Positions 1-8,685 are shown, numbered from the stretch's first letter. The stretch is 64,000 bases of DNA from Parahaliea mediterranea (GCF_017255185.1 NZ_JAFKCZ010000012.1:97314-161313); one strand, 5' to 3'. Program-made: numbers and translations. The notes: generated by a model not told the origin, from the sequence alone.

Positions 1-248
1 CCAAAGCGGTGAGCCCCGGCGCCGAGCCCCATCAGCTCGTCGTCCAGCTCCCGCCACACCGTGCGCATCAGCGCGCCCAGCTGCACCGGGCTGATGCGCA
101 CCCGGTCCTCCTCCAGCAAACGCCGGTTGAGGCGCACCGCCCCCAGCAGCCGCTCTTCCGGCACCCCCAGTTCGGCGGCGCGCAGGGTCAGGACCCGGGC
201 GAAGTGGGTGGCGATACCGGGGCGTCGCAGGTCGGCGAGAACTGTCAT
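1..248 (-). CDS. AraC-family transcriptional regulator, N-terminal fragment (runs off window)
   Basis: Reading the minus strand from an ATG at 248 gives an open frame of about 82 residues that continues past the left edge, so only the N-terminus is seen. It begins MTVLADLRRPGIATHF and contains VRISPVQLGALMR followed by LDDELMGLG. This is the pattern of the arabinose-binding-like N-terminal domain (PF12625) of AraC regulators whose C-terminal HTH binds DNA. The HTH itself lies outside the window. It is divergent from the acyl-CoA dehydrogenase gene 170 bp away, the usual arrangement for a regulator of fatty-acid or aromatic catabolism. The ribosome-binding site is weak. Family call is fairly sure; ligand unknown. 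Confidence 0.7.
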   Translation of the reverse strand, partial: MTVLADLRRPGIATHFARVLTLRAAELGVPEERLLGAVRLNRRLLEEDRVRISPVQLGALMRTVWRELDDELMGLGAGAHRF

Positions 249-419
249 CTAGGGGTAATTTCTCCTGGCAGCGGGGGTTTGTCCGGCGATATTGCGCAGT
301 GATTAACCACACGCTGTCGTGTAGGATTAAGTTTTGGCGGTTTGCGTCATTGTAACCGGATCGGCTTTTGCGCACACTTCGGCCTCCCCCGACAGTCGAT
401 CCGGATGGAGAGTCCCCCG

Positions 420-1556
420 ATGAACAACGAAGAACTGACCCTGTTTCGCGACATGGCCCGGCGGGCCTTCGAGCAGGAAATCGCCCCCCACTTCGAAGCC
501 TGGGAAGAAGCGCACAAAGTGCCCCGGGAGATGTGGAACACCCTGGGCGCCGCCGGACTGCTGTGCCCCGACGCGGACGAGGCCTATGGCGGCGCGGGCA
601 CCACGCCCCACGTCACCCTGGCCCTGATCGAGGAACTCTCGCGCATGGGCTTCGGCGGTGTCGCCACCGGCGTGGGCATCCACTCCAATATCGTGGCGCC
701 CTACATTAGCCGCCACGGCACCGAGGAGCAGAAGCAACAGTGGCTGACCAAAATGGTCAGCGGCGAGGCGGTGGGCGCGCTGGCCATGACCGAGCCCGGC
801 GCCGGCTCCGACGTACAGGGCATCCGCACCAACGCCGTGCGCGATGGCGACGAGTGGGTCATCAACGGCTCCAAGATTTTCATCACCAACGGCATCCACG
901 CCGACGTGGTGATCGTGGCGGCCATCACCGACCCCGGCAAGGGCGCCAAGGGCACCTCCCTGTTCCTGGTGGACGCCAGCCTGCCCGGTTTCGAGAAGAG
1001 CAAGAAGATCGAGAAGATCGGCCAGCACACCTCCGACACCGCGCAGCTGTTTTTCCAGGACGTGCGCGTACCCGCGAGCGCCCTGCTGGGCGAGGAGAAC
1101 AAGGGCTTCGTCATCATGATGGAGGAACTGCCCCGGGAGCGCCTGGGGATCGCCGCCCAGGCGATTGCCGCCGCCGAGGGGGCGCTGGAACACACCATTG
1201 AATACGTCAAGGAGCGCAAGGCCTTCGGCCAGGCGGTGAGCAGCTTCCAGAACACCCGCTTCAAACTCGCCGACGTGCGCACCGAAATCGCCCTCAACCG
1301 CGCGCTCTACGAGCAGTGCGCCGACGAGTACGCCCGCGGCGAACTCACCGCGGACAAGGCCGCCATGCTCAAGCTGGCGTCCTGCGAGATGCAGTGCAGG
1401 ACCATCGACGAGTGCCTGCAACTGTTCGGCGGCTACGGCTACACCACCGAGTACCCGATCTCGCGCTACTACACCGATGCGCGCATCCAGCGTATCTACG
1501 GCGGCACCTCCGAGATCATGCGCGAGCTGGTGGCGCGCTCGATCCTGGGCCGCTAA
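420..1556 (+). CDS. Acyl-CoA dehydrogenase, long-chain (LCAD)-like
   Basis: FAD-dependent acyl-CoA dehydrogenase of about 378 residues that would catalyse alpha,beta-dehydrogenation of an acyl-CoA, passing electrons to ETF. FAD/substrate signatures are visible: AMTEPGAGSDVQGI, the middle beta-domain and the C-terminal LFGGYGYTTEYPISR helix region. The C-terminus reads IYGGTSEIMRELVAR, with Gly where MCAD and SCAD carry the catalytic Glu (YEGT). As in LCAD and isovaleryl-CoA dehydrogenase, the base is more likely the Glu of ELPRER (about residue 240). The ATG at 420 is preferred because GGAGAG lies just upstream; longer in-frame starts at 342 and 405 look spurious. Acyl chain specificity cannot be read from sequence. 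Confidence 0.9.
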   Translation: MNNEELTLFRDMARRAFEQEIAPHFEAWEEAHKVPREMWNTLGAAGLLCPDADEAYGGAGTTPHVTLALIEELSRMGFGGVATGVGIHSNIVAPYISRHGTEEQKQQWLTKMVSGEAVGALAMTEPGAGSDVQGIRTNAVRDGDEWVINGSKIFITNGIHADVVIVAAITDPGKGAKGTSLFLVDASLPGFEKSKKIEKIGQHTSDTAQLFFQDVRVPASALLGEENKGFVIMMEELPRERLGIAAQAIAAAEGALEHTIEYVKERKAFGQAVSSFQNTRFKLADVRTEIALNRALYEQCADEYARGELTADKAAMLKLASCEMQCRTIDECLQLFGGYGYTTEYPISRYYTDARIQRIYGGTSEIMRELVARSILGR

Positions 1557-1563
1557 ACCTTCC

Positions 1564-1584
1564 GGGCCGGGGATTTCCCGGCCC
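1564..1584. terminator. Hairpin between convergent genes, possible terminator
   Basis: Perfect 8-bp stem GGGCCGGG / CCCGGCCC around a 5-nt GATTT loop, placed between the ends of the convergent acyl-CoA dehydrogenase and AEC transporter genes. No clear T-tract follows on either strand, so it may be a weak or Rho-assisted terminator. Confidence 0.4.
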
Positions 1585-1619
1585 TCCCGCCCTTTCACCA
1601 AGCCGCCTGTTCCGGCCGG

Positions 1620-2588
1620 CTAGGCCAGATCGCCAACCAGCCCCAGGTAGACCAGCGCGGTAAAACCGAGTGTGACCGTGGCGCAGGACAGCAGCGTGGT
1701 CAGCACGATGATGTTGGCCGCCAGCGTGCCATTGCCGCGCGCGGCCACCACCATGACGAAACTGGCCGCGGCCACCGGCGCGCTGAGCAACAGGAAAATC
1801 ACCCCCAGGGGGCGCCCCTCCACCCCCAGGGCGAGGGCGATCGGCACCGCCATCGCCGGCGCCACGCACAGGCGCCAGGCAGTGGCCTCCCAGGTGAGCG
1901 GCCCGAGGCGGTGCAGGGTGTTGAGCTGAATGGAGCCGCCGATGGCGACCAGGGTCAGGGGCAGGAAGTAACTCGACAGCATGTCCCCCGCCAGGGGCAC
2001 CACGGCAGGCAGTTCGTCGACCGCCAAGGCCACGGCGACGCCGAGGGCGATGCCGATCAGCAGCGGATTGCGCGCCATGCCGCCGAGCAGACCCGCGATC
2101 GACCGGCTGCCCCCCAGGTTGACGTTGAGCACCCACACCGCGAGCACGTTGTACAGGGCGGTCATCACCGCCACCGGCAGGGCCGCCAGCACCAGGCCCG
2201 CCTCGCCGTAGGCGGCGTGACACAGGGCGATGCCGACAATGGCCAGGTTGGAGCGGAAGGCGGCCTGCACGAACACGCCGGTATCCGGCCTGGTGAAACC
2301 GCGCCAATGGCAATAGGCCCAGCTCGCCAGCAGCGACACGAAGGTCGCCACCACGCCCGCCAGCAGGTAGCGCGCCCCCGCCAGTCGCGAATAGTCCACC
2401 GCCGCCGCGCTGCAGAACAGCAGCACCGGCAGCCCGGCGTTGAAGGCCAGTCGCGACACCGCGTCGATGTGCCGCTGGCGCAGCGCGCCCAGGCGGCGCA
2501 ACACCACCCCCAGCAGCACCCACCCGAAGGTGGGGCCACTGACGGACAGGGAGGTCAGTATCAGGTCGAGTGGGTCAGCGGACGGCAA
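1620..2588 (-). CDS. AEC-family transporter (auxin efflux carrier / malonate-permease type)
   Basis: Integral membrane protein of about 322 residues with roughly ten hydrophobic segments in two halves, separated by a more polar stretch. This is the layout of the AEC family (PF03547), whose characterised bacterial members carry dicarboxylates or amino acids. N-terminal VSGPTFGWVLLGVVLRRLG and the later PLTLVAIGGSIQL are characteristic. It lies 30 bp downstream of the beta-alanine:pyruvate-type transaminase on the same strand, so it is probably co-transcribed and may move a substrate or product of that enzyme. The only start in frame near the expected N-terminus is TTG (2588), so the exact start is uncertain. 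Substrate unknown. Confidence 0.85.
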   Translation of the reverse strand: MPSADPLDLILTSLSVSGPTFGWVLLGVVLRRLGALRQRHIDAVSRLAFNAGLPVLLFCSAAAVDYSRLAGARYLLAGVVATFVSLLASWAYCHWRGFTRPDTGVFVQAAFRSNLAIVGIALCHAAYGEAGLVLAALPVAVMTALYNVLAVWVLNVNLGGSRSIAGLLGGMARNPLLIGIALGVAVALAVDELPAVVPLAGDMLSSYFLPLTLVAIGGSIQLNTLHRLGPLTWEATAWRLCVAPAMAVPIALALGVEGRPLGVIFLLLSAPVAAASFVMVVAARGNGTLAANIIVLTTLLSCATVTLGFTALVYLGLVGDLA

Positions 2589-2618
2589 AATGCAAAACGG
2601 TCACGGGTAAAACGACCA

Positions 2619-3956
2619 TTATGCCAGCTCTTGCAGAGTCTCGCCGAGCGCGCCCAGCAGGGCGTCGATTTCCGCTTTTTCGATGACAAAGGGCAGGCCC
2701 AGCTGGATGGTGTCGCCGCCGTAGCGCACGTAGAAGCCCTTGTCCCACATTTTCATCGCCACCTCGAAGGGGCGGCGGGCGGGCTCGCCCGGGTAGGGCT
2801 GCAACTGCAGCGCGCCGGCAAAGCCGAAATTGCGGATATCGCTCACGTGGGGCACGCCCTGCAAGGCATGCAGCGCCGCCTCGAAGTGCGGCGCCAGCTC
2901 CGCGACCCGGGCCGGCAGGCGCTCCCGCTCCAGGATGTCCAGCGCGGCGATGCCCGCGGCGCAGGCCACCGGGTGGGCGGAATAGGTGTAGCCGTGCGGA
3001 AACTCGAGCATGTAGTCCGGCCCGCCCTGGGCCATGAAGGTCTGGTAGATCTCCGTCCGTGCAATCACCGCGCCCATCGGTACGGCGCCGTTGGTGAGCT
3101 GCTTGGCGACGTTCATGATATCCGGCACCACGCCGAAGGCCTCGGCGCCGAACAGGGTCCCGCAGCGACCAAAACCGGTGATCACCTCGTCGAAGATCAG
3201 CAGGATGTCGTGGGCGTCACAGATGTCCCGCAGCCGCTGCAGATAGCCCGCTGGCGGCGGGATCACCCCGGCGGAGCCCGCCATCGGTTCCACGATGACG
3301 GCGGCGATATTGGAGGCGTCGTGCAGCGCGATCAACTCCAGCAACTCGTCCGCCAGCTGCCAGCCGTTGGTGGGCATGCCGCGGGTAAAGGCGTTCTCCG
3401 GCAACAGGGTGTGCGACAGGTGATCGGCGTCCACCCCCTGGCCGAACAGCTTGCGGTTGGCGCCGATGCCCCCCACTGAAATACCGCCGAAATTGACCCC
3501 GTGGTAACCCTTGGCGCGACCGATCAGCTTGGTCTTGGCCGGCTGCCCCTTCAGGCGCCAGTAGGCCCGCGCCATCTTCAACGCGGTGTCGGCGCACTCG
3601 GAACCCGAGTTGGTGAAGAAAACGTAGTCGAGATCCTCCGGGGTCAGGTCCTTGATGCGGTTGGCCAGCTCGAAGGAGCGCGGGTGACCGAACTGGAAGG
3701 CCGGGGCGTAATCCAGGGTCCGCAATTGCTGGTGCACCGCCTCGGCGATCTCCGGCCGGTTGTGTCCCGCCCCGCTGCACCACAGGCCCGACAGGCCATC
3801 GAGCACCCGGCGTCCGCGATCGTCGATAAAGTAGCAGCCCTCGGCCCCGGTGATGATTCGCGGGTCCGCCTTGAACTGGCGGTTGCCGGTGTAGGGCATC
3901 CAGTGCGCTTCCAGTTGCGCGGGGCTCAGGCGTTGGGTATCTGGCATGTGGGTCAT
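2619..3956 (-). CDS. Class III aminotransferase, beta-alanine--pyruvate transaminase type
   Basis: PLP enzyme of about 445 residues. Along its whole length it resembles omega-amino-acid:pyruvate aminotransferases (EC 2.6.1.18): AHWMPYTGNRQFKADPRII near the N-terminus, SGLWCSGAGHNRPEI, FTNSGSECADTALKMARAYW, and IFDEVITGFGR. The PLP lysine is K285 in NVAKQLTNGAVPMGAV. It would convert beta-alanine (or another omega-amine) plus pyruvate to malonate semialdehyde plus alanine. ATG 3956 is chosen over the longer frame to 4013 because GAGCAGG lies just upstream and family members start near here. Divergent LysR gene and a palindrome at 4035-4056 suggest substrate-induced control. The amine specificity is inferred by family resemblance. 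Confidence 0.9.
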   Translation of the reverse strand: MTHMPDTQRLSPAQLEAHWMPYTGNRQFKADPRIITGAEGCYFIDDRGRRVLDGLSGLWCSGAGHNRPEIAEAVHQQLRTLDYAPAFQFGHPRSFELANRIKDLTPEDLDYVFFTNSGSECADTALKMARAYWRLKGQPAKTKLIGRAKGYHGVNFGGISVGGIGANRKLFGQGVDADHLSHTLLPENAFTRGMPTNGWQLADELLELIALHDASNIAAVIVEPMAGSAGVIPPPAGYLQRLRDICDAHDILLIFDEVITGFGRCGTLFGAEAFGVVPDIMNVAKQLTNGAVPMGAVIARTEIYQTFMAQGGPDYMLEFPHGYTYSAHPVACAAGIAALDILERERLPARVAELAPHFEAALHALQGVPHVSDIRNFGFAGALQLQPYPGEPARRPFEVAMKMWDKGFYVRYGGDTIQLGLPFVIEKAEIDALLGALGETLQELA

Positions 3957-4034
3957 GACCTGCTCGTACGTTGCTGACAATCGGGCAAGTCTAGCCCGCG
4001 CCCATTGTTTCAAAGATCAATAATTAGCTACACT

Positions 4035-4056
4035 AAGTTTCACCAATATGAAACTT
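4035..4056. promoter_or_regulatory. Candidate LysR operator between transaminase and its divergent regulator
   Basis: Perfect 8-bp inverted repeat AAGTTTCA / TGAAACTT with a 6-bp spacer, in an AT-rich stretch of an otherwise GC-rich 120-bp divergent intergenic region. The inner TTTCA...TGAAA has the T-N11-A form of LysR binding boxes. It sits 20 bp before the LysR start codon and 79 bp from the transaminase start, well placed for autoregulation and activation. Confidence 0.6.
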
Positions 4057-4076
4057 TCTAACACCGGGGACGGCGG

Positions 4077-4997
4077 ATGAAAAAGCGCGCCCTGCTGGGC
4101 ACTGTCACCGACAATGACCTGCGCCTGCTGCGCGTATTCCACGCGGTAGTGGCCTGTGGCGGTTTCGCCGCGGCGGAGCTGGAACTCAATATCAACCGCT
4201 CCACCATCTCGCGCCATATCAAGGACCTGGAGACGCGCCTGGGCATGACCCTGTGCCGGCGCGGCCGGGGTGGCTTCGCGCTGACCGAGGAAGGCGCCCA
4301 GGTCCACGCCAGCGCGCGCAAGATGATGGCCTCGATGGACGACTTCCAGCACGAGGTCAACGACCTGCACCGCCGCCTGACCGGCACCGTGACCCTGGCC
4401 CTGTTCGACAAGACCGCCTCCAATCCCGCCTGCCGCATTCACCAGGCCCTCGGCCAGTTCGACCGGCTGGCGCCCGGCGTGCACCCGGAACTGCACGTGG
4501 AACCGATCAACGCCATCGAGCGCGGCGTCATGGAGGGGCGCTACCACCTGGGCGTCATCCCCAACCACCGCCCCTCCAGCAGCCTCGAATACTACCCCCT
4601 GTTCGACGAGCAGATGTACCTCTACTGCGCCCGAGGCCACCCGCTGTTCACGCGCGCCCGGGCGCGGGACCCTGTCGACATCGAGGAGGTGCGCGCCGGC
4701 AAATACGTCGGCATCGGCTACCACTCGCCCAATATGGAAGTCACCCGGCAACTGGGCCAGACCCGGCACGCCACCGCCTACGACCAGGAGGCAGTGGCCC
4801 ACCTGGTGCTCTCGGGGCGCTACCTGGGCTACCTGCCGGAACACTACGCCGCCAGTTTCGTCGACGCGGGCGCCATGTGCCCGGTCCTTCCCGGAAGCTT
4901 CCAGTATGTGTGCAAATTCAGCGCCATCGTGCGCCGCGCGCCGCCACCCAGCCGGATTGTACAGGCCCTGCTGGATGCGCTGGTCGCGGCGCACTGA
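4077..4997 (+). CDS. LysR-family transcriptional regulator
   Basis: Regulator of about 306 residues. The N-terminal winged HTH (roughly residues 11-70) shows LRVFHAVVACGGFAAAELEL and NINRSTISRHIKDLETRLG, followed by a LysR substrate-binding domain with two alpha/beta lobes (for example GVIPNHRPSSSLEYYPLFDE). It is divergent from the transaminase-AEC pair with a palindromic box between them, so it most likely controls that pair and itself. ATG 4077 follows GGGGACGGCGG. The effector is unknown; an omega-amino acid such as beta-alanine is a reasonable guess from the neighbour. Confidence 0.88.
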   Translation: MKKRALLGTVTDNDLRLLRVFHAVVACGGFAAAELELNINRSTISRHIKDLETRLGMTLCRRGRGGFALTEEGAQVHASARKMMASMDDFQHEVNDLHRRLTGTVTLALFDKTASNPACRIHQALGQFDRLAPGVHPELHVEPINAIERGVMEGRYHLGVIPNHRPSSSLEYYPLFDEQMYLYCARGHPLFTRARARDPVDIEEVRAGKYVGIGYHSPNMEVTRQLGQTRHATAYDQEAVAHLVLSGRYLGYLPEHYAASFVDAGAMCPVLPGSFQYVCKFSAIVRRAPPPSRIVQALLDALVAAH

Positions 4998-5084
4998 GCC
5001 CGCGCCCTGTCCGGCGGCGCGGGAATTCGCTATCCTGCGGCGCTGGAAAACAATCCCGCGCCCGACAACCATACGGAGATGACC

Positions 5085-5669
5085 ATGCCCGCACACCTTC
5101 TCGCCGTCGCCACCCTGCTGCTCGGCTTTGCCAGCGGCGCCAGCGCCCACGAAACCACCGGTTTCGGTGGCGGTTTTTCCAGCGGATTCATGCACCCCCT
5201 GCTGGGCTGGGATCACGTCGCCGCGATGGTGGCGGTGGGTTTGTGGGGCGCCTTCCTCAAGAACCCCGCGATCTGGCTACTGCCGGTGGTGTTTCCCCTG
5301 GTGATGGCGGTCGGCGGTGCCCTGGGGGTCGCGGGCGTGCCGCTGCCGGGCGTGGAAATCGGCATCGCCGCATCCGCCATCGTACTCGGCTCAATGGTGC
5401 TGCTGGCACTGCGCCCGCCGCTGTGGGTCGCGGTGACCCTGGTCGGCGTCTTCGCCCTGTTCCACGGCCACGCCCACGGCACCGAATTGCCCCACGCCGC
5501 CGGCCCCCTGGCCTACAGCGTCGGCTTCGTGCTCGCCACCGGCCTGCTGCACCTGTGCGGCATCGCCTTCGGCCTGCTGACACGCTGGCGTTTCGGCAAG
5601 ACCCTGGTGCGCGCCGGCGGCGCGGTGATCGCCCTGGCGGGCGCGATATTCCTGATCCGCGCGGTCTAG
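5085..5669 (+). CDS. HupE/UreJ-family membrane protein
   Basis: About 194 residues. A signal peptide ends at ASGASA, so the mature protein begins with His (HETTGF). The conserved GGGFSSGFMHPLLGWDHV and FALFHGHAHG histidine motifs are followed by further membrane segments, about six in all. HupE/UreJ proteins are nickel (or cobalt) permeases associated with hydrogenase or urease, but no such metalloenzyme gene is in this window. The ATG at 5085 is chosen over the one at 5079 because GGAG sits 6 nt before it. It is followed 6 bp later by a related gene, which suggests a pair working together. Metal specificity is not established. Confidence 0.85.
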   Translation: MPAHLLAVATLLLGFASGASAHETTGFGGGFSSGFMHPLLGWDHVAAMVAVGLWGAFLKNPAIWLLPVVFPLVMAVGGALGVAGVPLPGVEIGIAASAIVLGSMVLLALRPPLWVAVTLVGVFALFHGHAHGTELPHAAGPLAYSVGFVLATGLLHLCGIAFGLLTRWRFGKTLVRAGGAVIALAGAIFLIRAV

Positions 5670-5675
5670 CCCGCG

Positions 5676-6263
5676 GTGCGGAAGTTATTGGCGCCGGCCC
5701 TGGCCGGCGTCTCCGCCCCGGTATTCGCCCACAGTCCCATCGAGGGTATCGGGCAATTTTACGGCGGCCTGCTCCACCCACTGCTGGTACTGCCTCACGC
5801 ACTGTGCCTGCTGGCCTTTGCCCTGTTGGTGGGCCAGCGCGGCGTGCGCGCGATGCAGGTCGGCTACCCGCCCTTCCTGGCGACCCTGGCCATCGGCCTG
5901 GTGCTGGCGGGCTTTTCCATTCCGCTTGGTATCGCCAGCGAGCCGGTATTGTTGACACTGACCGCGGCTTGCGGCGTGCTGGTCGCCCTGCAGTGGTCGC
6001 CCCCCCTGTTCGCGTTCACCCTGCTCGGGGCGGTGATCGGGCTGGTGGTCGGGGCGGATTCCGGGGTTGAGGGCCTGAGCCGGCAGCAGACTTTCGCCGC
6101 ACTGCTCGGCTGTTGGCTGGGGGCCGTGGTTGCGCTGATCGTAATCGCGGGCCTGGTGGAATTGTTCACCCGTCCCTGGCAACGGGTGGTTGTCAGGGTG
6201 CTGGGCTCCTGGGGCAGCGCCAGCGCGATTCTGGTGCTCGCGCTGGCGTTGCGGGGCGCCTAG
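5676..6263 (+). CDS. Second HupE/UreJ-like membrane protein
   Basis: About 195 residues. A short signal sequence ends at APVFA, then HSPIEGIGQFYGGLLHPLLV with a later PHALCLLAFALLVG. This echoes the HxxxxGF..G..HPL..xxH pattern of the preceding HupE protein, though more weakly, followed by about five further membrane spans. The only usable start is GTG 5676, since an in-frame TAG (the stop of the upstream gene) lies 9 bp before it. Translation is probably coupled to that gene. It ends convergently with the FAD oxidoreductase, overlapping by 4 bp. Likely a divergent paralogue; role unknown. Confidence 0.75.
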   Translation: MRKLLAPALAGVSAPVFAHSPIEGIGQFYGGLLHPLLVLPHALCLLAFALLVGQRGVRAMQVGYPPFLATLAIGLVLAGFSIPLGIASEPVLLTLTAACGVLVALQWSPPLFAFTLLGAVIGLVVGADSGVEGLSRQQTFAALLGCWLGAVVALIVIAGLVELFTRPWQRVVVRVLGSWGSASAILVLALALRGA

Positions 6264-7987
6264 CCCACCGCGGGTTCGTCGCTGTAGCCGGTGATGGACT
6301 TGGCCGCCTGGTAGGCGAAGGTCATCGCCGGCCCCAGGGTGGCGCCGGGGCCCGGGTAGCAGGGCAGCGTGGGCGCACTGCAATTGCCGATGGCGTACAG
6401 CCCCTCGATCACCGAGCCGTCCTCGCGCAGGACCTGGGCGTCGGCGTTGATGACCATGCCGCCCTGGGTGCCGAAATCACCGGGATCGACTTTCATCGCG
6501 TAGTACGGCGGCTTGTCGATCGGGCCGAGGCAGGGGTTGGGCGCGAAGCGTGGATCGCCGTAGTAGCGATCGTAGGCGGAGTCGCCGCGCTTGCAATCCG
6601 GGTCCACCCCGGTTTTGGCATACTCGTTCATTTTCGCCACGGTGTCTTCCAGCCCCGCGGGATCGACGTCGATCTTGCGCGCCAGCTCGGCGATGGAGTC
6701 TGCCTTGGCGAAAAAACCCTCCGCCTCGTAGCGTTTGGGCAGCGCCCAGTCGGGACGGAAACGGCTGTTGTAGAGGGGCCCGACGAAATAGCGCGCGCGG
6801 AAGTTGGCGTCGAAGACCTGCCAGGCGGGATTACAGGGACTGTCCTCGCTGTGCTTGCGGAAAGTCTCCTGCTGGAAAGCCATGTAGTTCTGGGACTCGT
6901 TGCCGAAACGCTGCCCCGCCGGATTGACGACGATGGAGCCCGGGTAGGATTTCTCCATGATGCTCAGCCGCGGAATGTCCTCCCCCGGCACCGAGAGGGT
7001 ATTGCACCACCAGGCCTCGTTCAGCCGGTGCATCTTCGCCCCCAGGCGCTGACCCTCGCGGATGGCGTCGCCGGTGTTGTCCAGGGTGCCCGCGCTCCAG
7101 CGGTGGTCGGTCGGCTTGGGCAGATACTGTTCGCGCATTGCCTGGTTGTGCTCGAAACCGCCAGCGGCCAGTACCACGGCCTTGCGCGCCTGGATACGCA
7201 GGGTCTGGCCGTCGCGTCGCACCTCCACGCCCAGGACCTTGCCGTTGTCGTCGATCACCCGGGTCATCGGCGTGTTCAGCCACAGGGGTATATCCCGGTC
7301 CAGCAGCGAGGCGCGCAAGCGCGCAACGCCGGCGCAGCCGGTGGCCAGGCGGCGGTGGAATTTGTCCTTGAGGCGCCAGGGGATGTCGATGAGGTAGTCG
7401 AGCGCCAGCTTCGCCGCCACCTTCCACCAGCCGGGCTGCTGCCCCACCAACAGGGCGGCCTCGACCTGGGTGATACCGATCAGCCCGCCCAGGTGCATCA
7501 TCGGGTGGGTGCGCCGCAGGCGACGCCACTCCTCGCCCAACCGGTCGGCGTTGAAGGTTTCCGGCTCCATGGAGCGATGCCCGACCCGGGAGCCCTCCAG
7601 GTTGGTGTAGTAGTCCGGGTAGTGGGCCAGCGAGACGTAACGCACCTGGGTGCGCTGGTGAAGGAAGTCCACCATCTTGGGACCGTTCTCCAGGAAGGCA
7701 TCGAGCTGGTAGTCCGGCACCTCCTCGGTGGAGATGAGCTGTCGCAGGTAGTGGCGCGCATCCTCGATGGAGTCCTCCACGCCCTGCTCCCGCGCATAGC
7801 GGTTACAGGGAATCCAGACCCCGCCCCCGGATATGGAACTGGTGCCGCCGTAAAGGTGGGATTTTTCCACAACCAGCACATCGCGGGTGCCCATTTCGTA
7901 ACTGCACAAGGCCGCCGTCTGGCCGCCGTTACCCGAGCCGACAACCACCACGTCGAAGCTGTAGTCCCATTGTTGCGCAGTCGCCAT
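6260..7987 (-). CDS. FAD-dependent oxidoreductase, fumarate reductase / 3-ketosteroid delta1-dehydrogenase superfamily
   Basis: About 575 residues. N-terminal FAD-binding motif VVVGSGNGGQTAALCS near residue 12, the GGTSSISGGGVWIPCN loop, and a C-terminal PGDFGTQGGMVINADAQVL ... GLYAIGNCSAPTLPCYPGPGATLGPA region. These are typical of the flavoprotein family (PF00890) that includes KstD and soluble fumarate reductases. The GGG(V/I)WIP and GPGATLGPAMTFAYQA signatures favour the KstD/FAD-binding-dehydrogenase branch. ATG 7987 follows GAGGTG. Substrate cannot be named; a steroid or other cyclic ketone is one option. Confidence 0.82.
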   Translation of the reverse strand: MATAQQWDYSFDVVVVGSGNGGQTAALCSYEMGTRDVLVVEKSHLYGGTSSISGGGVWIPCNRYAREQGVEDSIEDARHYLRQLISTEEVPDYQLDAFLENGPKMVDFLHQRTQVRYVSLAHYPDYYTNLEGSRVGHRSMEPETFNADRLGEEWRRLRRTHPMMHLGGLIGITQVEAALLVGQQPGWWKVAAKLALDYLIDIPWRLKDKFHRRLATGCAGVARLRASLLDRDIPLWLNTPMTRVIDDNGKVLGVEVRRDGQTLRIQARKAVVLAAGGFEHNQAMREQYLPKPTDHRWSAGTLDNTGDAIREGQRLGAKMHRLNEAWWCNTLSVPGEDIPRLSIMEKSYPGSIVVNPAGQRFGNESQNYMAFQQETFRKHSEDSPCNPAWQVFDANFRARYFVGPLYNSRFRPDWALPKRYEAEGFFAKADSIAELARKIDVDPAGLEDTVAKMNEYAKTGVDPDCKRGDSAYDRYYGDPRFAPNPCLGPIDKPPYYAMKVDPGDFGTQGGMVINADAQVLREDGSVIEGLYAIGNCSAPTLPCYPGPGATLGPAMTFAYQAAKSITGYSDEPAVG

Positions 7988-8128
7988 GAAGCACCTCAAT
8001 CAATAATTGGCGCCATGGTAGCCCAGCCCGGCGCCATTTCCGCCCGCGCCGCGCGGCGAAAGCCGGGAAGGTTCAACATTTTGGTCGCCAACGGGGGCGC
8101 GGAATAAAAAGCTGCACCACGGGAATAC

Positions 8129-8158
8129 TTGCCTACCCGGAACCGCGCTGTCTAAGAT
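8129..8158 (+). promoter_or_regulatory. Candidate sigma-70 promoter of the cytochrome c' gene
   Basis: TTGCCT at 8129-8134 and TAAGAT at 8153-8158 with an 18-bp spacer, about 45 bp upstream of the cytochrome c' start codon in the divergent intergenic region. Based on motif match only. Confidence 0.4.
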
Positions 8159-8202
8159 GGGTCGAAAGCCGACAACAACCACCCGCACAAGGAAATTCGC
8201 AC

Positions 8203-8685
8203 ATGCGCAACTCGCTCCGCCGCACTCTGCTGGCCGCCGCCGGCCTTTCCGGGATCGCCCTCGCGCCCCTGGCCCTGTCCCACTTCGACGACAAGGAGCC
8301 GATGCAATCCTATCGCCAGTCCTACTTTGCCCTGGTTGCGTCCAACTTTGGTCCAATGGGCGCCATGGTGAAGGGCGACATGCCCTGGGACGATGCCAAA
8401 ATGCAGGCCTATGCGGAAAACCTGGATACGCTGATGGAGCTCGACCTGCTGCGCGGTTTCGCCGCCGGCTCGGAGCGGGGCACCACCCGTGCCAAACCGG
8501 AAATCTGGGAAAACCAGGAGGATTTCGCCGACAAGTTCGAGGACCTGCGCAAGGCGGTGGATGCCCTGGACGACGTGGTGGAGGATGGCGGCGAGCGCGC
8601 GGCCATCGCCCGGGCCGTGGGCGAGACCGGCAAGGCCTGCAAGGCCTGCCACGACGACTACAAGACCAAGGACTACCTCTACTAG
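8203..8685 (+). CDS. Cytochrome c' (c-prime family)
   Basis: Small periplasmic c-type cytochrome of 160 residues. A signal peptide of about 26 residues (ending LALS) is followed by an alpha-helical domain, and a single CKACH haem-binding motif at C146-H150 sits close to the C-terminus (CKACHDDYK). That C-terminal haem attachment in a four-helix protein is the hallmark of cytochrome c' (PF01322), which binds NO or CO and may shield cells from nitrosative stress. A b561-type cytochrome gene lies convergently downstream, a possible membrane electron partner. Function in NO handling is inferred from the family. Confidence 0.88.
   Translation: MRNSLRRTLLAAAGLSGIALAPLALSHFDDKEPMQSYRQSYFALVASNFGPMGAMVKGDMPWDDAKMQAYAENLDTLMELDLLRGFAAGSERGTTRAKPEIWENQEDFADKFEDLRKAVDALDDVVEDGGERAAIARAVGETGKACKACHDDYKTKDYLY

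Noticed and set aside
342..420. Longer N-terminus for the acyl-CoA dehydrogenase
   Set aside because: The added residues do not resemble the family and the RBS is better placed for ATG 420.
327..1601. 424-residue minus-strand open frame opposite the acyl-CoA dehydrogenase
   Set aside because: Low-complexity shadow; the plus strand encodes a full acyl-CoA dehydrogenase.
6113..8107. 664-residue plus-strand open frame across the FAD oxidoreductase
   Set aside because: Histidine/glycine/valine-rich shadow translation; the minus-strand FAD protein is convincing.
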